Assembly: GCA_023375675.1 (NCBI GenBank)
Contig: JALQBC010000001.1
Location: 2,108,001 to 2,172,000 of the forward strand
Length of the DNA: 64,000 nucleotides
Source: Cytospora piceicola
Lineage: Eukaryota; Ascomycota; Sordariomycetes; Diaporthales; Cytosporaceae
Direction of reading: 5' to 3'
Shown here: positions 31,837 to 40,796 of the stretch, piece after piece
How the letters are laid out: each line of letters starts with the position of its first letter
How positions within the stretch are numbered: the stretch's first letter is position 1
The notes under the pieces: model-generated
What the model was told of the DNA's origin: nothing
What the model saw: the letters and a program-made list of their open reading frames with translations, nothing else
Databases searched by the model: none
Translations under genes and position numbers: made by a program

Positions 31837-34074
31837 TTAAGATACAACGATGCTCCCTGTCAACCTCACATCTCGGCTTGACGCCCCAACCATGATTCCA
31901 AACTTCCCTGTTGGCACTATCCAATTCTGGTCATCCACATCCCAATAGCTCAAGTCCTTCTTCCTTAGATTAAAAGTTGCCGTTCCGCTCTTGCCTGGGT
32001 CAAGGGACAACTTGCTAAAACCGCGAAGTTGCTTGGGCGGTCCGGCGGGAGCACCAGACGGCAGAGTGATGTATAGTTGTGCTACCTCAGCGCCATGCAC
32101 GGAGCCACTGTTACTGATGGTCGCAGTCACGACTGCTACATTTTCGAAGAGGTCCGACCGTCCACCTGATACCGTGGCGCCAGTGGCAGGGCCGGAGTCA
32201 GCCGTCGAGGTGGTGGATAGATTGTGATACGTAAAGTTCGTATATGCTGTGATCTGGTCAGTATTCTGTTGGTAATTTTGACATATGTGAGGTAACTTAC
32301 AAAGTCCGAAGCCGAACTCGTATCTTGGATCGATATCAGCTTTGTCAAAATGCCGATAATCGATGTACAATCCCTCGGGGAAGCTGTCATCCCCACTGGA
32401 TAAACTCGTGCCGTAGTCCGTTGCTGACTTGGCAATTGTGTACGGAAGCTTTCCGGATGGACTTGTCGAGCCGTATAATATGTCCACCAAAGCGTTTCCG
32501 TTTTCCTGACTGCCGAGCCCGGCCCAAACGACAGCTTTGACGCCATCCAGAGCCAGAATGGACTCGAGGATCACAGGACCAACGCTCTGCACTACCACGA
32601 TGGTGTTCTTATTTGCTCCAGCGACGGCTTTAACGAGGGCGTTTCCACTGTGCCAAGGATCGAGGTTGTTTCGGTCGCCCACGTTGCCTTCGACAGTGAG
32701 ATACTCCTCTCCGGAGTCTGAGGTGACGACCACTATAGCCACATCGGCGCCGGCAACTGCGCTCGCCACGCTGGCTGTGCTGTCGCTGCTACTGAGGCTC
32801 AGTGTCGTGCCGTCTGCTGAGGTCCTGTTCTTCAAGGCGTCATATGGTGCGACGAAGTACGGATACTGCGCCGTCCCGCTTCCCCATCCCATGCCAAGCG
32901 CGCCAGTGTCGCAAGACCTGTCTGTGCAAGCATTCTTGCCTGCTGGGTTGACGACGGCTGCAGAACCAACAAGTGCGATCTTGGATGTTTTTTTCAGAGG
33001 AAGGATAGAGCCTGTGTTCTTCAGTAGCACGATGCCGTCCCTGGCGACAGCACGGACATTATCCTTGTGGCTCCCCTGGACATTGGCCTGGATGTTCGTG
33101 GAAGGATAACCTGAATCCTGGCCAACTAGATACCATGCTGCGAGAATCCTCGTCACCATATCATCCAGCCTGGACTTTGACACCTGTCCACTATTCACGG
33201 CACTTGTGAGCTGTGGTCCCCAGAATATCGATCCGCCACTGAAGTCAGTTCCAGGCATTGTCATATCCAGCCCAGTGTTAGCCGACTGGACAGTCGTATG
33301 TTGTGCATTCCAATCACTCATCACATACCCCTTGAAACCCAACTCTCCCTTCAACAGTCCATCCAAGGTCCCGTCGTTCTCACAAGCCCATGTGCCGTTA
33401 ATCTTGTTGTAACTGCACATAACACTCGCCACGCCAGCATATACGGCGTCAGCAAACGGCCATAGGTACAGCTCATGCATGCTTCGGTCGTCGACGGAGC
33501 TGGACATCGTCTCACGGTTCAATTCGCGCTCATTTAGCACAAAGTGCTTGGCTGTGGCCTGGACCCCGCTGCCCTGCATCCCCTTGATCGTCTCATACAT
33601 AGCGACTCCGGTAAGATACGGGTCAGGCCCAAAGCCCTCCCAGTTGCGACCACCCTGCGCATTCTTCCCCAAGGGACCAGCCACCGGTCCAAGCTGGACA
33701 TGTACACCGGCTGCCTTCGCCTCGGCGCCCATGAACTGTCCCCGTTGTCGCATGAGATCGGTATCCCACGTCGAGGCAACTTGGATCCCAGGCGTGAAGG
33801 CGGTGGCTCCTGTGCCATACCGGATTCCCAGAGGGCTGTCTTGCAGACAGAGCTCGGGGTAGTCGATGGATGAGATGGCCTTGGTATTGCCTACACATGG
33901 TCCATCGTCCCAGCCGATACCAGTGACGACGCTCACTTTCTCTTCAAGTGACAACTGGGCAAGGGCAGCCTCGGCTTTGGTGTAGGCTGCAGACCAGTCG
34001 AAGGTCTGGGAGAAAACAGGAGTCGTGAGTGACAACCCGCATACTGCGGCGAGGTAACAGAGTAGGAAGGGCAT
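31837..34074 (-). CDS. Secreted GH3 beta-glucosidase
   Basis: Retaining beta-glucosidase that splits cellobiose and oligoglucosides. Minus-strand exons 34074-32301 and 32246-31837; 727 residues. Signal peptide about 1-22 (ends PVFS). The N-terminal barrel contains KHFVLNERE and the nucleophile D254 in YVMSDWNAQ. The C-terminal sandwich contains VLLKNTGSILPL, and the fibronectin III-like end carries HGAEVAQLYI and KQLRGFSKL. The frame is open through the 54-nt intron (32247-32300), but the intron has GTAAGT and CACAG ends, and its removal gives FGFGLSYTNFTY, the conserved GH3 stretch. A TATA box lies about 110 bp upstream. Confidence 0.96.
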   Translation of the reverse strand: MPFLLCYLAAVCGLSLTTPVFSQTFDWSAAYTKAEAALAQLSLEEKVSVVTGIGWDDGPCVGNTKAISSIDYPELCLQDSPLGIRYGTGATAFTPGIQVASTWDTDLMRQRGQFMGAEAKAAGVHVQLGPVAGPLGKNAQGGRNWEGFGPDPYLTGVAMYETIKGMQGSGVQATAKHFVLNERELNRETMSSSVDDRSMHELYLWPFADAVYAGVASVMCSYNKINGTWACENDGTLDGLLKGELGFKGYVMSDWNAQHTTVQSANTGLDMTMPGTDFSGGSIFWGPQLTSAVNSGQVSKSRLDDMVTRILAAWYLVGQDSGYPSTNIQANVQGSHKDNVRAVARDGIVLLKNTGSILPLKKTSKIALVGSAAVVNPAGKNACTDRSCDTGALGMGWGSGTAQYPYFVAPYDALKNRTSADGTTLSLSSSDSTASVASAVAGADVAIVVVTSDSGEEYLTVEGNVGDRNNLDPWHSGNALVKAVAGANKNTIVVVQSVGPVILESILALDGVKAVVWAGLGSQENGNALVDILYGSTSPSGKLPYTIAKSATDYGTSLSSGDDSFPEGLYIDYRHFDKADIDPRYEFGFGLCKLPHICQNYQQNTDQITAYTNFTYHNLSTTSTADSGPATGATVSGGRSDLFENVAVVTATISNSGSVHGAEVAQLYITLPSGAPAGPPKQLRGFSKLSLDPGKSGTATFNLRKKDLSYWDVDDQNWIVPTGKFGIMVGASSRDVRLTGSIVVS
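32247..32300 (-). other. In-frame (3n, stop-free) intron in the GH3 gene
   Basis: Donor GTAAGT, acceptor CACAG. Removal restores the conserved GLSYTNF; retention would insert 18 residues without a stop. Confidence 0.85.
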
Positions 34075-34183
34075 TTTTGTGATCCCTGCAGGAAGGTGGT
34101 TTTCGCGTGGAATATCCCTCTACGGCCGTAAGTATGGGGTCGGCGAACGAGGATTCTCAGGATCATGGGAGGGCCATGACTGT

Positions 34184-34191
34184 CTTATATC
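34184..34191 (-). promoter_or_regulatory. TATA-like box of the GH3 gene
   Basis: GATATAAG on the minus strand, 110 bp before the ATG at 34074. Confidence 0.5.
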
Positions 34192-36153
34192 GACGTAATC
34201 ATGTCAACAAACATGGATAGGTACAAGCGTCTTGAGGATGCCCAACCTCCTCCGAGTCATTCAACCGGAATCAATCTGGCAAGCTATAAGATGATCCCTG
34301 GATGTGAATCCTAGCAAGGAAGCTCTAGTGCCTAGTCTCAGGTCACGCTCATCCCAACCACAGCATACTGTTCTGCATCTCCTGCATAAGCAATCTAGTC
34401 CATTGATTCTCACTGGTGAAGGGGAGAAACACAGCGGTGGCCGTGGCCCCATTGGGCATAGACACATCGTTGACCGGTTCGATATAAACGGCTTGGCTCT
34501 GTTGTGGTGAAGATGAGGAGGCTAAGCGGGCAGCCAAACTTGGAACAGTATCCGGCCCGCAGAAGCCATTTCGTAATTAGCCAATATATTTCTGCTTCCG
34601 AGGTATGACAGAGTCGAAGGCCGACGCGGGGAAAGCCTGGGCAGGCCGGGTTGTTTTGGTATTTCTCTGGAATGTAGTGCACATGTGCATGACGGCTGAA
34701 TATGGCCCAATCCGCTTCGTACAATATCCATGGATGTAGTCACTGCTAGCTACATCGCATAAGGTGGCGCTGAATAAGGGTCTCGTGATGCTCCGAAAAG
34801 AGCGTCATATCACCACTGCTGTGTTCTCGCTTGAAAAGTTGGCATGACGAGATGCTTTATCTGCTTGAACAGTTCGTTTCGTATAGCTTCAAGTCCAGAG
34901 AACATTGAACTCACCGCGGACTGGACCAAAGATTCGAACTGGCATGGAATTGTAGATTAGTGAGACAACGGCTGAATGGTTACATACATCCAGAGAACAA
35001 CAACAAAGGCAATGTTTTACCCCACGTGGTATACAGGCTAGATGTCTAGCTGGAATCTAACAATTAGGCTGGTGTATAATATGCAATCTAGGGCGGCATT
35101 AGCATGCAAGGGTTACATAGACATGTAATTATATATGTAATCCATCTAACAGTATTTATTGCATTGTTCTCGTTTTCCATGCCCGGAACACACACGCACC
35201 ATCGATTTCTGCCTTGCATACCTCCGTCTGTGCACTTTCCATCTGGGCAAGATTGAAATCCACGCTGATTTGACATGGAAACTGCTCAACATGCAAGTAG
35301 GTGGAATCGCAGTACTTATCAATGATGGTTTATCGTGTAACCTCGAACTTTTGGATGTAAACTCACTTAGACATAGGCCTGGGATGTTCGAAGATACCGC
35401 TTCGACACCTTGAACAGACATGGCAATGGTCACTCATCTTCGCCTCAGATTTTGAGAGTAACCAGTTGACCGAGTTCGCCTCTGAGGCCTCGGGACCGTG
35501 TAGAGGTGGATAATCATGCAGAGAATCGGGAGTACAGTGTGGTTACTGCCGGGCATAAGCTGAAAGAAACCCTCGATGACGATGGCCGCGGGAGGGGGGG
35601 GGGTATGGGGAGGAGACATGGAATAGGAAGGGAGAAGGCGTAATCAGGGGCTTCCAAATGCTGTGACCAGCATTCGAGAGTTCCGAAGGCGCAGGGATGC
35701 GCTACAATCCGTCTACCGCATCGATGTCTGTCTTGTATGTCGACTCTGTTGGCGGCCTGACATCTGAACGAACCGTCCGTTCACCTCTGTCCATGTCAAT
35801 ACTCCCCCATACATCAGCTGACAAGCGTAGTATTTGACCACTAGGTTGAACTGCGAACCCCTTGCCCTTCCAGCTTTTGGTTCAAAAGCCTGACCCTCAT
35901 GATGTAGGCGACTTGTTAAGCATACCCGGGGACTTTTGCTGTCAATCATTGACTCCCAAACACAATCGCATCTGCGCATCGCGCCAAGTCTCATATGAGC
36001 CGAGTCAAGCCCCGCAACATCGGCTTTGTGAGGGCACCAGGCCGAGGACCCCCTGATCTTAATGATCTTCAACGCCCGCTATCTAAATGCCATGAGTCTT
36101 AACTCGTCGAACTATGTCCACCCTGACTCATCTTCTTGTTCAATTGATATATG

Positions 36154-36165
36154 TATATATATACT
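36154..36165 (+). promoter_or_regulatory. TATA tract of the class V enzyme gene
   Basis: TATATATATAC-type run 150-160 bp before ATG 36314. It argues that the in-frame upstream extension (from 36062) is promoter and not coding. Confidence 0.5.
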
Positions 36166-36313
36166 ATACTGGAGTTGGCTTCCCGTCAAAGGTTATGAAG
36201 TCGCGAATATATTACGAGCGTCTCCTGAGAATCTGTACCGGACAAGCACATTGAGTGCATCAAGCAAGAAACCCAGGCAGCATAGACTCAGTCATCCGGC
36301 CAGGGCTGTCAAG

Positions 36314-37774
36314 ATGCTATACCCTCTGAAATTCGGAAATGGTTTGAAGGGGAAATTCCTCTTCGACCCGGATTATCGCAACCTTAACCAAGGCTCCTTC
36401 GGCACCATTCCCACACACATCCAGCAGAAGCTTCACCACTACCAGACCCTCCACGAGCGGCGTCCGGACCAGTTCATCCGCTTCGACTACCCAATACTTC
36501 TGGACGAGAACCGCGAGGCCATCGCTCGCCTCCTGAACGCGCCCTCCGTGGACGAGGTCGTCTTCGTCCCCAATGCCACCGTGGGCATCAACACCGTCCT
36601 GCGGAACCTGGGCGAGACGTGGGCCGAGGACTGCAAGGATGAGATCATCCACTTCAGCACCATCTATGGCAGCTGCGGCAAGACGGTCGACTACGTCGTC
36701 GACTCCACGTACGGGAGAGTCTCGAGCCGGACCATCGAGCTGACCTACCCCGTCACCAACGAGGAGATCATCGCCAGGTTCAGAGAGGCCGTCCGCCAGA
36801 GCCGGGAGGTAGAGGGCAAGCGCCCCCGTGTCGCCATATTCGACACCGTCTCCTCCCTGCCCGGCGTCCGATTTCCCTTCGAGGACATGGTCCAGGCATG
36901 CAAGGAGCTCGGGGTCCTGTCGCTGGTCGACGCCGCACAGGGGGTCGGCATGATCGACTTTGACCTCACGGCGCTCGACCCGGACTTTTGGGTGTCGAAC
37001 TGCCACAAGTGGCTCTTTGTGCCCCGCGGCTGTGCCGTGTTCTACGTCCCCATGCGGAACCAGCACCTCATCCGCTCTACTGTCCCGACTTCCCATGGCT
37101 ACGTGCCCAAGCCCCGGGGGGACGGGAAGGTGAGGGCCAACCCCTTGCCGCCAAATCAAAAGAGCGTTTTCGTCAACTCGTTCCAGTTCACCGGCACTAC
37201 TGATGACAGTCCGTATCTCTGTGTCAAGGACGCTATCGAGTGGCGGGAGAAGATGCTTGGTGGAGAAGAGAAGATCAGGGATTACATGATGACGCTTGGT
37301 AAGGAGGGCGGGGCAAAGGTTGCAGGTGTCCTAGGGACTTGGGTCCTGGAGAACCCACGGGGCAAGGGTCACGAACTGACGGATTGTGCAATGGTGAACG
37401 TTGCGCTGCCGTTGGCCGTTACTCCGCAAGAGAAGAGCCCCTCGGCATCGGTTATTGGGGGAGGAAAGCCGGAGACACAGGCGGGTGATGTTGAAGAGGC
37501 TGCTCCCATGAACGCCATTGAGGGGGATCTGAAGGAGCAGGTCAGAGAAGGAGACGTGGTCATCCCGCACAAGGATGCCCAGCGGGCCTGGGAGTGGATG
37601 ACCAAGGTGCTTGTTGATGAGTACAAGACGTTCCTCCCTATGTATCTCCACAATGGGAGGTTCTGGACCCGCTTGTGCGCTCAAGTTTATCTTGACATGG
37701 ACGATTTTCAATGGGCCGGCGAAACGCTGAAGACACTGTGCGAGAGGGTAGCAAAGAAGGAATACGATCAATGA
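36314..37774 (+). CDS. Class V PLP-dependent enzyme (isopenicillin N epimerase / Egt2-like)
   Basis: Fold type I PLP enzyme. 486 residues, single exon. The N-terminus [10 protein letters not shown], then [11 protein letters not shown] (phosphate/substrate loop), [13 protein letters not shown] (PLP-ring Asp) and [12 protein letters not shown] with Schiff-base K232. This arrangement is shared by isopenicillin N epimerase-like proteins and by fungal Egt2, the hercynylcysteine sulfoxide lyase of ergothioneine synthesis; which one cannot be settled by eye. An insert of about 50 polar residues at about 375-425 ([10 protein letters not shown] onward) is probably a surface loop. The frame extends upstream to 36062, but a TATA tract lies there and PLP-family homology starts at the chosen ATG. 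No penicillin genes are nearby. Confidence 0.9.
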   Translation: MLYPLKFGNGLKGKFLFDPDYRNLNQGSFGTIPTHIQQKLHHYQTLHERRPDQFIRFDYPILLDENREAIARLLNAPSVDEVVFVPNATVGINTVLRNLGETWAEDCKDEIIHFSTIYGSCGKTVDYVVDSTYGRVSSRTIELTYPVTNEEIIARFREAVRQSREVEGKRPRVAIFDTVSSLPGVRFPFEDMVQACKELGVLSLVDAAQGVGMIDFDLTALDPDFWVSNCHKWLFVPRGCAVFYVPMRNQHLIRSTVPTSHGYVPKPRGDGKVRANPLPPNQKSVFVNSFQFTGTTDDSPYLCVKDAIEWREKMLGGEEKIRDYMMTLGKEGGAKVAGVLGTWVLENPRGKGHELTDCAMVNVALPLAVTPQEKSPSASVIGGGKPETQAGDVEEAAPMNAIEGDLKEQVREGDVVIPHKDAQRAWEWMTKVLVDEYKTFLPMYLHNGRFWTRLCAQVYLDMDDFQWAGETLKTLCERVAKKEYDQ

Positions 37775-38195
37775 GATCCCAGCAGGGCCGGGCCTACAAG
37801 TAACCAGCGCTGTGTCCCAGCCAGACATAGAAGTCCTATACGTCTCAGGTGTCTGGCACATGCCGACGGGTCAATTAGGGAATAGACATGGCCGTAAACC
37901 CAAGAACCGTCGCCTGGGGTGATCTGACATATCAAAACAGGTGTTGCTTCCAATTGATTGCTTTGCGCCTGTGTCTCGCCTCTGTTATAGACGGCAACGC
38001 TTGTGCGCTTCCTTGCGTATGGCTAATGTGCCATCGTCCAAATAGTGTGTACATGTACTGTCTTCCACAGCGTCATTGAGACGTGCGATCTTGCATGTAG
38101 TCCCATGTTTCCATTATTAAGGGACACGCACACGCACCCTCCTCAGGGGCTTCCCAGGGAGAGAACGCATTATACCCATCCACGTGGTAGTGCAT
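37775..38195. other. Intergenic between convergent genes
   Basis: 3' UTRs of the class V enzyme and GLTP genes; nothing else seen. Confidence 0.4.
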
Positions 38196-39042
38196 TTACC
38201 ACTTGGCCTCCTTGCTGTTGACGAAAGCCTTCAGGATTCCAACGATCTTGTCGAGGGAAGACAGATATCCGGCCATCAGCTCCTGGACCTTGGCCTCGTC
38301 GTCTCCCAGCTTCTTGTAGAAATCGGCGCGGGCAGGGCAGGCGCTCATGGCGGCGCTGAAGAGGGGTTTGACAACGAAGGAGTGGTGGGGCTTCAGGGTG
38401 GTGGTGTAGGCGTTACGGAAGGAGGTAGAGAGCTCTTCGGTTTTGCTGTTGACGTTGGCGTTGAGGGCAAGGCACATGAAGTCGAGGCCACTGCAGTACA
38501 GCAAGGGATTAGCAAAGCAGCTTTCAATGGAGGGGGGCAAGAGGAAGGGGAGCAGGCATAAGGACTGGATAGTCATACCGTGTCAGCCAGAGGAGACCCT
38601 CAGTGGCCACGTGCTTCTTGGTCTTGAGCTCGTTGACGACGAGCTCTTGCAGAGTGGCGGACTCAGTAGGAGCCTCGGTGTAGCGCTGGTTAATTTTCTA
38701 CGAGAAAGTAACTGTCAGCGCCGGGTGTAGGCCAGTTTTAGGTCTGGTATAGCTCGTACTGTGATGTTGCCGTTCATGTCGTTCTTGACCATGGAGAATG
38801 TTGTGGCTCCGAGCAGGTCTGCATGGGGGCTGGGTATTAGTCGCATGTTCGTCTCAACGGGCAGCAGGAAGAGAGAGGCATCACATGCCGAAGATGGGAG
38901 TCAGAGACTCGCAGGCCTCGATAAACTCCTTGGTAGCAATGGCATTGTTCTTGTCGGCGTCGATTGGGACGTCGGCAAAGGCACGCTTGAAGGTGTTGGC
39001 GTCGAAGAAGGTGCCGCCGGGTGGGATGACAGGAGCAGACAT
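38196..39042 (-). CDS. het-c2: Glycolipid transfer protein, HET-C2 type
   Basis: Cytosolic all-helical protein that moves glycosphingolipids between membranes; in Podospora the homologue HET-C2 controls heterokaryon incompatibility. Minus-strand exons 39042-38889, 38818-38760, 38697-38579, 38490-38196; 208 residues. Glycolipid headgroup residues known from human GLTP (D48, N52, K55, W96, H140) are present as D65, N69 and K72 (NDMNGNITK), W108 (EGLLWLTRGLDF) and H147 (PHHSFVV). The first intron (38819-38888) is best read with a GC donor, giving IFDLLGATTFS, which matches the FD-x-LG of the family. The GT alternative at 38884-38885 would add several residues and lose that motif. Allelic incompatibility function is not shown. 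Confidence 0.92.
38819..38888 (-). other. Probable GC-AG intron in the GLTP gene
   Basis: Donor TTCG|GCATGT, acceptor ATGCAG, 70 nt. It gives the family-conserved FDLLG; no GT donor in the right phase does so. Confidence 0.6.
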
Positions 39043-39451
39043 GATGGTGATGATGATGTTGTTTGTGTCGTTATTGGTGGTTAGTTCCGAGAGGACGGCT
39101 TAGTGTGTCAGAAGATGGTCGATAGAGTGTGTAACAGGAAGAAGTAAAGAAGAAGAGCAAGTGTTATCGTTGTCAGTCGGGAAGTGGTCAGTTAAGTTGT
39201 TTTGAAGTTGGCTAAAGAAAGAAGACAGACAACATGGCATTCGTAGCTCCGTGGACCCCTTTTCTGGCCTGTCGTCTTGAAGCTGCCCTGACAACAACAG
39301 CATGGATGAGCTCGAATCAATGCATGCCAATCCATGTCACCCATTCACAATAATGTGGGGTCAACCTGTTCAGTGCCTGCCAGAGCTGTTTCAGGACTTG
39401 TGGGAGGGGCTACCTGCTTAACAGAGTACCGTATTCCGAAACACGGCCTGC

Positions 39452-39477
39452 TGTTAGTGATCTGTGTTAGTGATCTG
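39452..39477. repeat. 13-bp tandem duplication
   Basis: TGTTAGTGATCTG occurs twice head to tail. Confidence 0.85.
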
Positions 39478-39654
39478 TCCACCTGGGCAGACAGCAAGTC
39501 GTGCAAACTGAACGTCGTAATTTGCACTCCGTACAGACTACGGCACCCCTGTGCTTGCGGATGTTCGATGCGGGTATCTGAAATATTTAGACAATCAGCT
39601 ACTAACTAGGGAAATCAAGTCCTTCAGAGGCTACTAAGTATACTAAGTACATGG

Positions 39655-39950
39655 GACCCACCTAGGTAGGTGTCGATGGCCCTCCGAAAATAGAATACAA
39701 TTACCTGCTATGTACCTAAGTAGGCACTACTAGGTACTGTACGTCTGTCTATACGGCATGAGCAGAAACCGATATGGCCCTAACCCAGGAAGCACAAAGG
39801 TGTGTCCGTTTCGGCCCTCAACGTTGAAACAGAAACGGCCCCCGATCTCGGGAACCTAATAACACGGGATGCCACCACTCACGCCACAGTGTCTGTATAG
39901 GTACCTACGTACCTACTAGGTATGTATACCTAAGTACCTAATATATCATT
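39655..39950. repeat. Cluster of TACCTAGGTA/TACCTAAGTA palindromic words
   Basis: CACCTAGGTAGG, TACCTAAGTAGG, CTAGGTACTG, AGGTACCTACGTACCTACTAGGTA and TACCTAAGTACCTAATA are packed into 300 bp. Shorter copies lie near 3995, 24815, 46900, 60560 and 60700. Confidence 0.7.
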
Positions 39951-40796
39951 CAGTACTTGCCGAGTCCCGACCCGGGTGGGGTGATATTCCTCCATTTCAG
40001 AATTGGAGATGTCCAGATAATTACGATGGTTCAGATGCATAACAGACATTTCTGGCATTGTGTGTACCAGTTACCCAACAAAACCCCCCCAGCTGAGAGA
40101 TGACGAGTGCCAAGCGACTCCATGGTTACTATGACTGTAACCGCTGTAGTAGAATGGAGGATGCGGCTACTTCTTATGCCGTCTCCAGTCCGCTGCGGCC
40201 TAATGCAAGACATTAAAGTACCAAGTACACTACTTAAGTAACTACCACAGGGCTGCGGTCCAGCTTTGACGTCATATTGGGTTCAGCCGAAACTATGAAC
40301 CATCCTTACGAACTCAAAGCTCCTACCGATTGATTGCCCAATGACTCGATCCAACTCACTTCACATCCCTCACATGTCAGAATTCCTAGAAAGTGAGGTC
40401 TCGACTGTTGTTCAGTGACCAATTTTAGCGATATTGACCATCAATACATACCTTTGACATCCTCAGTTGACGTACGGTTCTGCCTCATCTTCAACCCTCA
40501 GAAAGACAGACCAATTCCTGTTTCATGCACACGATCAATCTGGATGGGATGGGTTCTGTGTTCCATGACACCAGAACCTGATTTACGAGAGAGCTTACGA
40601 AATTACCCAACGCAGCTCTAGAAGACCACATGCTTGCAACACACCAACTTACGTACATAAGCTTAAATCACCCCTCCTCCTTCTTCCCATCCCCCCTCTC
40701 TTTTTGGCCTTGCACGACCCGTCTTCTCGTTCAAACCCTCCTCTGATCGTCCCACCTGTTCTGTGATCGGCGCACCAGTCGTCCAATCCCACTACA

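Larger units (their letters stand above)
34075..36313. other. Intergenic between divergent GH3 and class V enzyme genes
   Basis: A 2.2-kb divergent promoter region; no gene supported. A GGCTAA word (XlnR/Xyr1-like) lies at 34519-34524 and a G9 run at 35595-35603. Confidence 0.5.
39043..40796. other. Intergenic between divergent GLTP and PLD genes
   Basis: No gene supported. Rich in TACCTA/TAGGTA words (39620-39950) and a 13-bp tandem duplication at 39452-39477. Confidence 0.5.

Noticed and set aside
36062..36313. N-terminal extension of the class V enzyme to ATG 36062
   Set aside because: The extension crosses a TATA tract and has no family similarity; ATG 36314 fits the family start.
36317..37159. 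Minus-strand 280-codon ORF opposite the class V enzyme
   Set aside because: It is the antisense shadow of a strongly codon-biased gene; the plus strand carries all PLP motifs.
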